DNA of 64,000 nucleotides from assembly GCF_900103985.1 (NCBI RefSeq), contig NZ_FNIE01000018.1:1-64000 (forward strand), in the 5' to 3' direction. Under the pieces are notes generated by a model, which worked only from the letters and a program-made list of their open reading frames with translations, was not told the origin of the DNA and ran no database searches. Source of the DNA: Actinacidiphila guanduensis (GTDB lineage: Bacteria; Actinomycetota; Actinomycetes; Streptomycetales; Streptomycetaceae). The position numbers were made by a program, and so were the translations under genes. Positions 20,824-28,996 of this stretch are shown one piece after another; the stretch's first letter is position 1; each line of letters begins with the position of its first letter.

Positions 20824-21975
20824 ATGACCGACACTCTCGAACGACCCGCCGTACGGCAGGAGTTGCCGCAGCGGGTGGCCGGCGTGCTCGACCCCGGGCG
20901 CGGCGGCCAGGGCCGGCTCGTCGGCCCCACGCTGCTGCCCGCCCCCGGCGATCCGACTGTCCCGCAGGCGCTGATGCGCGCGCACGGCCTGCGCAAGGGC
21001 GACCTGGTGGAGGGCACGGCCGCCAAGGGCGGCACCCTCGGCGAGGTCCTGCTCCTCAACGGCCTGCCGCCGGAGCGCTCCCGGCCCCGCTTCGCCGACC
21101 TCACCCCCCTCCACCCCGACCGGCGGCTGCGCCTGGAGAGCCCGCTGCTGCGCGGCCCCGCCGCCGCGGCCGGCCGCGTCATCGACCTGATGGCGCCGAT
21201 CGGCAAGGGCCAGCGCGGCCTGATCGTCGCCCCGCCCAAGGCGGGCAAGACGATCCTGCTCCAGGGCATCGCGGCCGCCGTCTCCGCCAACCACCCCGAG
21301 GCCCACCTGATGGTGCTGCTCCTGGACGAGCGGCCCGAGGAGGTCACCGACATGCGGGCGCACGTGCGCGGCGAGGTGGTCTCCTCCACCTTCGACCAGC
21401 CCGCCAAGCAGCACATCGCGGTCGCCGAACTCGCCGTCGAGCGGGCCCGGCGGATGGTCGAGCAGGGCCGGGACGTGGTGATCCTGATGGACTCCCTCAC
21501 CCGGCTGTGCCGCGCCCACAACACCGCCGGCACCGGCACCGGCCGCACTCTTTCCGGCGGCGTGGACGCCGGGGCGCTGCTCGGCCCCAAGCGCCTGTTC
21601 GGCGCGGCCCGCAACACCGAGGAGGGCGGCTCGCTGACCATCCTCGCCACCGCCCTGGTCGACACCGGCTCACGCGCCGACGACTTCTACTACGAGGAGC
21701 TCAAGGGCACCGGCAACATGGAGCTCCACCTCGACCGCTCGCTCGCCGAGCGCCGCCTCTTCCCCGCGATCGACATCACCGCCTCGGGCACCCGGCGCGA
21801 GGAACTCCTGCAGTCCCGCGAGGAGCTGGCCGCGCAGCGCGCCCTGCGCCGGGCGCTGGCCACGCGCGACCCGCACACCGCCATGGAGACCCTCCTCGAC
21901 CGCCTCCGCCAGACCCCGGACAACCAGGCCTTCCTCCGCCACGCCCTGGCCACCAGCCCGCAGCCGGCCGCCTGA
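20824..21975 (+). CDS. Short transcription termination factor Rho paralogue
   Basis: A 383-residue hexameric-helicase-type ATPase. The core is complete: Walker A APPKAGKTILL near 136-143, LLLDERPEEVTDM, the Walker B region VVILMDSLTRLCRAHN, and the RNA-contacting GGVDAGALLGPKRLFGAARN block, followed by DDFYYEELKGTGNMELHLDR. The protein lacks the large N-terminal extension of the main actinobacterial Rho (600-700 residues); only about 100 residues precede the ATPase. It is therefore probably a secondary Rho. No RNA partner is evident. Its position after the Mrr/TerD gene, with its own promoter, suggests but does not prove a link. Confidence 0.88.
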   Translation: MTDTLERPAVRQELPQRVAGVLDPGRGGQGRLVGPTLLPAPGDPTVPQALMRAHGLRKGDLVEGTAAKGGTLGEVLLLNGLPPERSRPRFADLTPLHPDRRLRLESPLLRGPAAAAGRVIDLMAPIGKGQRGLIVAPPKAGKTILLQGIAAAVSANHPEAHLMVLLLDERPEEVTDMRAHVRGEVVSSTFDQPAKQHIAVAELAVERARRMVEQGRDVVILMDSLTRLCRAHNTAGTGTGRTLSGGVDAGALLGPKRLFGAARNTEEGGSLTILATALVDTGSRADDFYYEELKGTGNMELHLDRSLAERRLFPAIDITASGTRREELLQSREELAAQRALRRALATRDPHTAMETLLDRLRQTPDNQAFLRHALATSPQPAA

Positions 21976-22159
21976 CCCGACTCGGCGCAGCCGCTGCCGG
22001 ATACCCGAAGCCGGTTGCCGACCGCCGGCTTCCCGCTTCCCGCTTCCCGCGTCCCACTGAGCCCGCCGTCCACCGGGAAGCGTCCCGCTCAGGAGCGCCC
22101 CGCACGGGCCCGCGGAAAAGCAGTGGCGGCCGGGGCGGGGTCGTGGGCATGATCGCGGG

Positions 22160-22969
22160 ATGGCGGAACGTGCGACGGAGCAGCAGGCGGCCGAACACGA
22201 CGGTCTCGCCGAGCAGTTCGTGCGGGACGGGTTCGTGAAGCTGGCGGGCGCCGTCGACGGCGGCACCGCGCGGGAGTGCGCGCGGCTGCTGTGGGAGCGG
22301 ACCGGCTGTGACCCGCAGGACCCGGTGACCTGGACGCAACCGGTGCACTGGGTCGGCGACATGGCGCAGCCGCCGTTCGAGCGGGCCGTCAACAGCCCGG
22401 CGCTGCATGCCGCGTTCGATCTGCTGGTCGGACCCGGGCGGTGGGCGCCGCGCCGTTCGCTCGGCTCGTTCCCCTTGCGCTTCCCGCACGAGGAGGAGCC
22501 CGACGACGCCGGCTGGCACATCGAGGCCAGTTACCTGTTGCCCGGCGGCACCCAGCACTTCACGAACGTGCGCTCGCGCGACCGGGTGCTGCTGATGCTC
22601 TTCCTCTTCACGGAGGTCGGCGAGCAGGACGCGCCCACCCGCATCCGCGTCGGCTCGCACCTGGACGTCCCGCCGGTCCTCGTCCCCTACGGCGAACGCG
22701 GCGCCAGCATCTTCACCTTCGCCCGCGAGGTGGACGAGGCCAGCGCGCACCGCCCGGTGGCCCTGGCCACCGGCAGCCCCGGCGACGTGTTCCTGTGCCA
22801 CCCCTTCCTGGTGCACGCCGCGCAGCCGCACCACGGCACCCGTCCCCGCTTCATGGCCCAGCCCCCGCTGCACCCCGCCGAGCAGATCGCCCTGGAACGC
22901 CCGGACGGCGCCTACTCCCCCGTCGAGCAGGCCATCCGGCTGGGCCTGGCGGACACGCCTCTCACCTGA
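22160..22969 (+). CDS. Phytanoyl-CoA dioxygenase (PhyH)-like Fe(II)/2-oxoglutarate enzyme
   Basis: A 269-residue protein with a PhyH-type double-stranded beta-helix. The metal triad appears as HIEASY (His-x-Glu, a variant of HxD) and VHAAQPHHGTRPRF (distal His with the 2-oxoglutarate Arg). The N-terminal FVRDGFVKLAGAV block is typical of the family. Its substrate cannot be inferred. It is a single gene ending in a bidirectional terminator. Confidence 0.8.
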   Translation: MAERATEQQAAEHDGLAEQFVRDGFVKLAGAVDGGTARECARLLWERTGCDPQDPVTWTQPVHWVGDMAQPPFERAVNSPALHAAFDLLVGPGRWAPRRSLGSFPLRFPHEEEPDDAGWHIEASYLLPGGTQHFTNVRSRDRVLLMLFLFTEVGEQDAPTRIRVGSHLDVPPVLVPYGERGASIFTFAREVDEASAHRPVALATGSPGDVFLCHPFLVHAAQPHHGTRPRFMAQPPLHPAEQIALERPDGAYSPVEQAIRLGLADTPLT

Positions 22970-23011
22970 ACGCTCCGGGCACGCGCCAGAGCAACCCGAC
23001 TCGGACGCGAA

Positions 23012-23047
23012 CGGTGCCCGCCCGGTGGGGGGACCGGGCGGGCACCG
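23012..23047. terminator. Bidirectional terminator between convergent genes
   Basis: Perfect 15-bp arms, CGGTGCCCGCCCGGT (23012-23026) and ACCGGGCGGGCACCG (23033-23047), flank a loop of six G. They lie midway between the dioxygenase stop (22969) and the LysM-M23 stop (23102). Confidence 0.85.
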
Positions 23048-23101
23048 CTGTGCCGGTGTGCAGGCCCGGCCGGAAGAGGGCCGGGGCCCGTGCGGGCGGC
23101 G

Positions 23102-23878
23102 TCAGATGGTGATGCCGTGCGAGGCCATGTAGGCGACGGGGTCGATGTCCGAGCCGTAGTACGGCGTGGTGCGCACCTCGAAGTGCAGGTGCGGGCCGGT
23201 GACGTTGCCGGTGGCGCCGGAGATGCCGATCTCCTGGCCCTCGGTCACCGCCTGACCGGCCGCGACCAGCGGCTGGGTGAGGTGGCCGTAGAGGGTGTAC
23301 TTGCCGTCGGCGTGCTTGATGATCACGTCGTTGCCGTAGGCGCCGTCCCAGCCGGCCGAGACCACGGTGCCCGCGGCGACCGCGTGCACGGGGGTGCCGC
23401 TGCCCACGAGGAAGTCGACGCCGGTGTGGGAGCCGCTGGACCACAGCGAACCGGACGCCTTGTAGCCGGTGCCGATGGCGGCGTTGCCGACCGGCTTCAT
23501 CCAGCCGCCGGCGGCAGTGGTGGCCGCGGCGGGCCGGGCGGCGGGCTTCGCGGCCGGCGCCGCCTTGAGGGCGAGCGTCTGGCCGGGGTGGATCAGGCCG
23601 GGGTCGGCACCGATCACGGACCGGTTCGCGGCGTACAGGGCCTTCCAGCCGCCGCTGACGTGGTGGGCGGCGGCGATGCCGGCGAGGGTGTCGCCCTTGA
23701 CCACCTTGTAGGTGGCGGTCGTCGCGGGCGCGGGCACGACCGGCGTGGCGGCGGAGGCGTGCACGGCGCCGATCAGCGGCAGGGCGAGGGCGGCGCCACC
23801 GGTTCCGGCGGCGGCGTACAGGCGGGTCAGGCGGCGGGTGCGGGGCTTGGCCTTGCGGTGCTGGCCGGTTCCGGGCAT
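23102..23878 (-). CDS. Secreted LysM-M23 peptidoglycan endopeptidase under c-di-AMP riboswitch
   Basis: A 258-residue exported protein starting at ATG 23878, with AGGAGAGGA upstream. The signal peptide is about 1-43 (ALALPLIGAVHASA). A LysM module (YKVVKGDTLAGIAAAHHV, about 57-105) is followed by an Ala/Lys linker and a C-terminal M23 zinc peptidase ([14 protein letters not shown]). The M23 part is closely similar to that of the Rpf-LysM-M23 protein at 14247, so the two are paralogues, this one lacking the Rpf domain. The leader contains a ydaO-type riboswitch, a regulator linked to wall hydrolases and spore germination in streptomycetes. Confidence 0.93.
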   Translation of the reverse strand: MPGTGQHRKAKPRTRRLTRLYAAAGTGGAALALPLIGAVHASAATPVVPAPATTATYKVVKGDTLAGIAAAHHVSGGWKALYAANRSVIGADPGLIHPGQTLALKAAPAAKPAARPAAATTAAGGWMKPVGNAAIGTGYKASGSLWSSGSHTGVDFLVGSGTPVHAVAAGTVVSAGWDGAYGNDVIIKHADGKYTLYGHLTQPLVAAGQAVTEGQEIGISGATGNVTGPHLHFEVRTTPYYGSDIDPVAYMASHGITI

Positions 23879-23894
23879 GGCGGATGTCCTCTCC

Positions 23895-24062
23895 TGCGCC
23901 TGCGAGGTGAGCTGTCGGGTTCGGGCAGGAGATGCCTGGTCGCGGCGCGACTTCACCCCAAGCCGCCCGCAGCGTGGCTGCGGACGGCGGCTTACCTGGT
24001 TCCCCCGCTCCTGCCGTCGGTCGGTTCGGCTGACCCCGGGACCGGGCGGCGGCAGGATTCGG
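23895..24062 (-). promoter_or_regulatory. ydaO-yuaA (c-di-AMP) riboswitch
   Basis: The minus-strand leader contains, in order, CCGAATCCTGCCGCC, GGGGTCAGCCGAACCGA, GGCAGGAGCGGGGGAACCA, GGCGGCTTGGGGTGAAGTCG, CGACCAGGC and CGAACCCGACAGCTCACC. These blocks in this order match the conserved core of actinobacterial ydaO elements, which bind c-di-AMP and switch off expression. GGCAGGAG also pairs with the downstream CTCCTGCC. The element ends about 15 bases before the start codon. Exact edges are approximate. Confidence 0.85.
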
Positions 24063-24108
24063 CGGCCCGCCCGGCGGGTGCGGGCCGTGCTCGGCCCGCG
24101 GCAATCGG

Positions 24109-24138
24109 AACCTAGGCGCACCCCCGCGCCCTCCGCAA
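24109..24138 (-). promoter_or_regulatory. Likely promoter of the riboswitch-M23 transcript
   Basis: On the minus strand TTGCGG (24138-24133) and TAGGTT (24114-24109) are spaced by 18 nt, about 45 nt before the riboswitch. The stretch from 24139 to 24384 shows nothing else recognisable. Confidence 0.5.
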
Positions 24139-24384
24139 ACCTCCTTTTTCAGCACACCCGAGCGCGCCGGCCACCCTCCGCGCCGGAGTGCGCACGGTAC
24201 GCACGGCCCCCTCACTCTCCGCCGAGAAAACAGGGGCATGGCGTCACACACAGCTCCGCCTCACTGGCTCCACGTGAGGGGCCCACGACTCATCGTGCGG
24301 GTCCTGTGATCCCTCTCACCGCGTCCCCATTCGATGACATACGGAAGGAATTGCCCGATACGGCCTCGGCGACAGATGATTCTC

Positions 24385-24450
24385 GTCGTGAGACTTCACT
24401 TGCACGAAGAGCGCGAGGCCTCTATATTCATGAGAGTCAGATCTCACGAC
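24385..24450 (+). promoter_or_regulatory. Promoter framed by an inverted repeat, probable TetR operator
   Basis: TTGCAC (24400-24405) and TATATT (24423-24428) are spaced by 17 nt, the most AT-rich -10 in the window. The promoter is bracketed by a perfect 9-bp inverted repeat, GTCGTGAGA (24385-24393) and TCTCACGAC (24442-24450). A nested TGAGA/TCTCA pair overlaps the right arm. The TetR gene lies one gene downstream, so autoregulation is a natural inference. Confidence 0.6.
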
Positions 24451-24468
24451 GAAGGAAAAGGCGCAGCA

Positions 24469-25290
24469 ATGACCACCCCCGTCACCCCCACCACCCGCAC
24501 CGTCGACCTCCCGAACGGCCTGTCCGTCACCATCGAGGAGCGCGGGAGCACCACCTCGGGCAACGGCTTCCTGCTGCTGCACGGCGGCGCGGGCCCGCGG
24601 ACGATGGCCGGCCTGGCGAACGCGCTGACCGAGCACGCGTACACCGTGATCCCGACCCACCCGGGCTTCGACGGCACGCCCCGCCCCGATTGGGTCGACT
24701 CGCCGGCCGACCTCGCGACCGCCTACCTCGACCTGCTGGACGTCCTCGGCCTGACCGAGGTCATGGTGATCGGCAACTCGCTGGGCGGCTGGATCGCCTC
24801 CGAGATGGCCCTGCGCGACACCAAGTGCACCATCGGCAGCGTCACCCTGCTCAACGCCCTGGGCATCCACGCGGTCAACAAGCAGAACGCGGCCGTCGAC
24901 ACCCGCTCACTCGCCCCGGCCGAGATCACCCAGCTGTCCTTCGCCAACGCGGCCTTCCGGCCGGACTTCTCCAGCCTCACCGACGAGCAGCGCGCACAGG
25001 GCGCCGCCAACATGCGGACGCTGGCGGTCTACGGGGGCGAGCACTTCACCCACGACCCCAAGCTGCGCCGCCGGCTGCACCGCGTCACCGTGCCGGTGCT
25101 GGTCGCCTGGGGCGAGGAGGACGGCATCGCCTCCACGGCCTACGGCCGCGGCTACGCGAAGTCCTTCGCCAACGGCCACTTCACCCCGATCGCCGAGGCC
25201 GGGCACCTCCCGCACATCGAGCAGCTGGGCCGGACCCTGGGTGCCATCGGCGACTTCGCCACCACCGTGGTGAAGCCCGAGGCCGCCTGA
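24469..25290 (+). CDS. Alpha/beta-fold hydrolase
   Basis: A 273-residue soluble hydrolase. ATG 24469 is preceded by GAAGGAAAAGG. The nucleophile is Ser104 in VIGNSLGGWIA, the oxyanion HGG motif is LLLHGGAGP, and the catalytic His is in EAGHLPHIEQL, preceded by an acid in WGEEDGIA. No signal peptide is present. The substrate is unknown. The gene is the first of a pair with a TetR regulator (110-base gap) behind a strong, operator-flanked promoter, suggesting induction by its substrate or a related small molecule. Confidence 0.88.
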   Translation: MTTPVTPTTRTVDLPNGLSVTIEERGSTTSGNGFLLLHGGAGPRTMAGLANALTEHAYTVIPTHPGFDGTPRPDWVDSPADLATAYLDLLDVLGLTEVMVIGNSLGGWIASEMALRDTKCTIGSVTLLNALGIHAVNKQNAAVDTRSLAPAEITQLSFANAAFRPDFSSLTDEQRAQGAANMRTLAVYGGEHFTHDPKLRRRLHRVTVPVLVAWGEEDGIASTAYGRGYAKSFANGHFTPIAEAGHLPHIEQLGRTLGAIGDFATTVVKPEAA

Positions 25291-25400
25291 CCCACCCGCA
25301 GTCCCGACGAACACCCCTTCCACCCCGTGCGCCGGAGCCGTCAGGGCCCGGCGCGGGGGGGGTGGGCGCTGCCGAGCAGCGCAGACCGAAAGGTGGACCC

Positions 25401-26180
25401 ATGCCCCCGTCGACACCGTCCCCGTCCGCCCGGCAGGGCTCCTGGGCCCCGCCCGTCCGGCCGGCCGCGTCACCCTCGGCCGAGCCGTCGCCCTCGGACC
25501 CCTCGCGCCCGTCGGCCCCATCGGTCCGGTCGGCGCCACCGGTCCCGCCCTCCGGGTGGCCCGACGCGCCCGCGCCCACCGCCATGACCGGCCGCGCCAA
25601 CCAGAAGCTGCGCACGCGCCGGGCGATCGTGCAGGCCGCGGCCGACCTCAGCAGGACCGGCCGCGACGTCAGCATGTCCGACATCGCCGCCGCGGCCCTC
25701 GTCTCCGAGGCCACCGCCTACCGCTACTTCCCCGACCTCGTCAGCCTGCTCCGCGAGGCCATCGCCGGCCAGCTGCCGGGCCCGGACGAAGCGCTCGCCT
25801 CGATCGCGCACTGCGCGGACCCGGTCGAACGCGTCGCCGCGGCGGCCGAGTTCTTGCTGCGCCACGTGCTGACCCGGCAGGGCGTGGTGCGCGCCATGAT
25901 CGCCGGGACCATCGCCCGCCCCGCGCCGTCCGCCCGCCCCGGCCTGCGCTTCGGGCTGATCGACCACGCGCTCGCCCCCGAGGAGGAGAACGGAACCGTC
26001 GAGCCCGCCGTACTCGAACAGCTCAGGCGGGGCCTCGCCGTGGTGGTCAGCCCCGAGGCGCTCTTCACCCTCACCGACCTCTACGGCCTCGACCCGGAGG
26101 ACGCCGTCGCCGGCATCGTCGCGACCGCCGCGACCCTCACCCGCGCCACCCTCCCCCCGGCCACCGGGCCGGCCTCCTAG
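25401..26180 (+). CDS. TetR-family transcriptional regulator
   Basis: A 259-residue protein. ATG 25401 follows GAAAGGTGG. It has a Ser/Pro-rich disordered N-terminal tail of about 60 residues, so ATG 25584 (MTGRANQKLR) is an alternative start. The helix-turn-helix is clear: RRAIVQAAADLSRTG, VSMSDIAAAALVSEATAYRYFPDLVSLLREA. The ligand-binding C-terminal part is divergent. It is probably co-transcribed with the alpha/beta hydrolase and is a likely ligand of the inverted repeat at 24385-24450. Confidence 0.85.
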   Translation: MPPSTPSPSARQGSWAPPVRPAASPSAEPSPSDPSRPSAPSVRSAPPVPPSGWPDAPAPTAMTGRANQKLRTRRAIVQAAADLSRTGRDVSMSDIAAAALVSEATAYRYFPDLVSLLREAIAGQLPGPDEALASIAHCADPVERVAAAAEFLLRHVLTRQGVVRAMIAGTIARPAPSARPGLRFGLIDHALAPEEENGTVEPAVLEQLRRGLAVVVSPEALFTLTDLYGLDPEDAVAGIVATAATLTRATLPPATGPAS

Positions 26181-26200
26181 GGCGTGCTGGTACGTGCCGG

Positions 26201-27217
26201 CTAGTACGTGCCGGGCGGGCCCGTCAGGCGGGAGTCGAGGGTGCGGGAGAGGCGGTAGGCGACGGGGCGGAAGCCGATCGCCGGGAAGTGCCCGGCGGCC
26301 AGCGGGGAGGCCGAGGGCCAGTTGGCCGACATGTAGCGGTGGCCGTTGTCGAACGCCCAGGCCAGGCCCGTGGCCAGCAGCACCCGGCTGATGCCCTCGC
26401 CCCGGTGGGCGGGCTCGACGTACGCCTCGGCGAGCTCGACGCAGGAGGCGGGGGTGACCGGGTCGGGCTGGGCCGGCACCAGCACGACCATGCCGATCTC
26501 CTCGCCCCGGCGCAGCGCGATCCAGGCGCCGCAGCGGGAGTCGGCGAGCGCGTCGGCGTAGTGCACGCGCAGCGCGGCAAGGGCCTGCTCGGGCTGCGGC
26601 TGGAAGGTAGCGGTGCCGCGCTGCCGCCGGGCGGACTCCGCGGCCATCCGGCCGATCTGCGGCAGGTCGCCGGGGCCCGCGCGGCGGATGGCGAGCCCTT
26701 CGACGCCGCGCGGCTGGCGGCCGCGCGCCTTGACGGCCATCAGCCCGTACACCCGCTCGCGGCCGAAGCCGAGGTCGCACCAGGGGGCAGTGGCGGCCTC
26801 GCCCGCGGGGACATCGGCGTAGTGCACCAACCGGCGGTCGGCGACGAGCCGTTCGGCGACGCGGACGTACAGCGAGCGCAGCACCTCGCTCTCCCGGCCG
26901 GACGGCAGCGCGTGGCCGCCGTGCGGGACGAGGGCGGAGCGGGGGTGGCTGCGCAGGGCCGCGGGGTCGTCGGGGCGCAGGTCCTGGGGCACCGCCGCGA
27001 GGTGGCCGATCAGGGCGCCGTCGCCGTCGAGGGCGCGGCACGCCTCCAGTCCCGGGGTGTGCTGGAGCTTGCCGAGCAGTTCGTCGCCGCGCACCGGGCC
27101 GTCGGCGAGCCAGGACCGCTGCGAGGGGGGCCGCCGGGCACGGGCGAACCAGCGGTCGTAGCGCTGCGCGGCAAGGGGTATGTGCTCGGAGGTCAGCGGC
27201 GCGGTGGCGACAGTCAT
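26201..27217 (-). CDS. GNAT-family N-acetyltransferase
   Basis: A 338-residue acetyltransferase. The acetyl-CoA motif A, VEPAHRGEGISRVLLATGL (Q/RxxGxG/A type), lies in the C-terminal half. An N-terminal region of about 170 residues resembles a second, degenerate GNAT fold (LRSLYVRVAERLVADRRLVHY). Such two-lobed acetyltransferases are common in streptomycetes. The substrate is unknown. The stop codon lies about 20 bases from the convergent TetR gene. Confidence 0.8.
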   Translation of the reverse strand: MTVATAPLTSEHIPLAAQRYDRWFARARRPPSQRSWLADGPVRGDELLGKLQHTPGLEACRALDGDGALIGHLAAVPQDLRPDDPAALRSHPRSALVPHGGHALPSGRESEVLRSLYVRVAERLVADRRLVHYADVPAGEAATAPWCDLGFGRERVYGLMAVKARGRQPRGVEGLAIRRAGPGDLPQIGRMAAESARRQRGTATFQPQPEQALAALRVHYADALADSRCGAWIALRRGEEIGMVVLVPAQPDPVTPASCVELAEAYVEPAHRGEGISRVLLATGLAWAFDNGHRYMSANWPSASPLAAGHFPAIGFRPVAYRLSRTLDSRLTGPPGTY

Positions 27218-27488
27218 GGTGCTCGTGGACGCTAGTGCCGCTCCTGCCCCGAGGGCAAGGCGAGCCCCGCCGCTCCGGGGTACAGCTCGGGACGTGCCCC
27301 GCGAAGCACCCCCAAATGCCGCTCCCCCAAGGGCGGTTCACGGCGGTCAAGGGGCCGCCTTGCGTGCACGCCGGAACCCCGTACGAAGGCGGGCAGCCGC
27401 CCGCCCGGGCCCCGCACCGGTGGCAGCCGCATGGACGGCGGCCGACCGCCCGGCTGTGCGATCCTGCGCGCACGCCCCCCGGCCGCAC

Positions 27489-27668
27489 GCACGGGATCGG
27501 CCCGGACACACCGGGCGGGTCCTCCGGGCCGGCCGGCGTCCCGGCCGCACGCACGGGATCGGCCGGACACACCGCACGGGTCGTCCAGGCCGTACGCACC
27601 GGATCGGCCCGGATCCACCGGGCGGATCGTCCGACCGGCCGGTGCCCCGGCCGCACGCATGGGAGCGG
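27489..27668. repeat. Imperfect tandem repeat of about 45-62 bp
   Basis: Three units start with GCAC(G/C)GGATCGGCC at 27489, 27551 and 27596, and a partial fourth (GCATGGGAGCGG) starts at 27657. Shared internal blocks include GGACACACCG, CGGGTC(C/G)TCC and GGCCGGCC...CCGGCCGCAC. The second unit is shorter by an internal deletion. It lies between two minus-strand genes. Bases 27218-27488 hold nothing recognisable. Confidence 0.75.
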
Positions 27669-28295
27669 TCAGCCGGTCCAGGCGGGGTGGCGGGGGTCGT
27701 CGGCGCGGACCAGGACGTCGGCGGTCTCCTCGGGGAGGACCTCCTCGGCGTAGCGCGCGTACGCCGGCAGGGTCCAGTGCTCGGCCTCGGGGGTGCGGCG
27801 GCGCAAGGCGGCCGGGGAGAGCCGCAGGTGCACGGTGAGGTCGAGCGGCAGCCCCTGGCCGAGCAGCAGCGGGCCGTCCAGCACCAGGACACCGCCGGGT
27901 GGCAGTTCGACGTAGCCGGCCCGGGTGGAGCGGTCGGTGGCGGGGTCGCGCAGGGAGGGCAGGGCGCGGCCGGTGCCGCCGGGGCCGAGCGGGTCGAGCA
28001 CCTCGCGGCGCAGCGCCCCGGTGTCGAGCCACAGCTGGTAGTAGGCGTCGACGTCCTCGTGGCCGTACTCCAGCCGGAGCGAGGCGGACCGCCAGAAAGA
28101 GGGGGCGCTCACCCGCAGCACCGGGTGGCCGAGCGGGGGCAGCGCCTCGGCCAGGGCGTCGGCGAGGCCGGCGGGGTTCGCGGCGGGCGCGCCGTCGACG
28201 GCCACCCGCCACCAGGGGCCGGGGGCGGGACCGCGGGCGATCCGCTCGGCGAGCGCGTCGGCGAGTCTGGGCCAGGTGATCGGGGTCAGCTGCAC
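27669..28295 (-). CDS. Uridine kinase-like P-loop protein with degenerate Walker A
   Basis: A 208-residue protein, start GTG 28295 (VQLTPITWPRLADAL). It follows the uridine-kinase fold: a strand VAVDG, the later SFWRSASLRLEYGHEDVDAYYQLWLD block, GGVLVLDGPLLL as Walker B-like, and a C-terminal ADVLVRADDPRHPAW. However the P-loop position reads DGAPAANPAGLADAL, without the GK[ST] needed to bind phosphate. ATP-dependent kinase activity is therefore doubtful. A related intact protein is encoded at 54330. Confidence 0.75.
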   Translation of the reverse strand: MQLTPITWPRLADALAERIARGPAPGPWWRVAVDGAPAANPAGLADALAEALPPLGHPVLRVSAPSFWRSASLRLEYGHEDVDAYYQLWLDTGALRREVLDPLGPGGTGRALPSLRDPATDRSTRAGYVELPPGGVLVLDGPLLLGQGLPLDLTVHLRLSPAALRRRTPEAEHWTLPAYARYAEEVLPEETADVLVRADDPRHPAWTG

Positions 28296-28629
28296 CCGCC
28301 CATCCTGCCGGACCCGCCGGCCGGCACCCTGCGTCACCCCGCCGCCCCTTCGTCACCCGATCGGGCGAAGCGAGCCTCCGGTGCGGACGGTTGCCCCGGC
28401 GTCCGCGCGCCGGCCGAGCCCCCTCACCGAAGCTCGACCGGCCCCGGGGTCCACCCCGCACATCCGCCCCGCGATGGGCGCGAGCCCCGCCGCACCGCCG
28501 GTCCGAACTCACCCAGGTAGTGGAAATTCTCTACAAATCACCCTTTTGCCGCCGTGCGCGATCTATTACTTCTTGTGAGCCTGGAAGAACTCATGGTGAC
28601 CGTCCCCATCACCTCAGGAGAAGAGCCCC
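28296..28629. other. Intergenic region with an AT-richer segment upstream of the small membrane gene
   Basis: Most of the stretch is GC-rich and featureless. From about 28510 to 28580 it becomes distinctly AT-richer (GTAGTGGAAATTCTCTACA, TCTATTACTTCTTG) and probably holds the promoter of the gene pair starting at 28630, but no standard -35/-10 pair with good spacing can be fixed. Confidence 0.4.
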
Positions 28630-28824
28630 ATGATCCTTTCCATCTCCGGCGTCGTCCTGCTCGGCGTCATCTGCTTCCTGTTCTTCCGCAAGGACGGCCT
28701 GAAGGTGTCCCACGGAGTGGTCTGCTCGCTCTTCGGGTTCTACCTCGCGGGCACCGCCATCGCACCGAGCATCACCGCCGGCGGCGCGAGCCTGGCCAGC
28801 CTGATCGGCGGGCTCAAGATCTAG
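28630..28824 (+). CDS. Small membrane protein preceding the FtsK-like gene
   Basis: A 64-residue protein with a strong AGGAG ribosome site. Residues 3-19 (LSISGVVLLGVICFLFF) form a transmembrane helix. A short basic turn RKDGLK is followed by a second, weaker hydrophobic region and a Gly/Ser-rich end. It precedes the FtsK-like gene by 172 bases on the same strand, an arrangement that suggests a membrane partner. The function is unknown. Confidence 0.75.
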   Translation: MILSISGVVLLGVICFLFFRKDGLKVSHGVVCSLFGFYLAGTAIAPSITAGGASLASLIGGLKI

Positions 28825-28996
28825 GCCGTACCCCGCGCCGGCCACTCCTGCCCCACCCGCACGGGCCTGGCAGCGGTCGCACCGCTCCCGGGCCCGTGCC
28901 CGTCCGACGAGCCCCGCCCGCCGCACGCGCGCCACCGGCCGTCCCCGCCGGCCGCGCACCCGTCCCCCCACACCCGAAACACCCCATGGAGCACCC

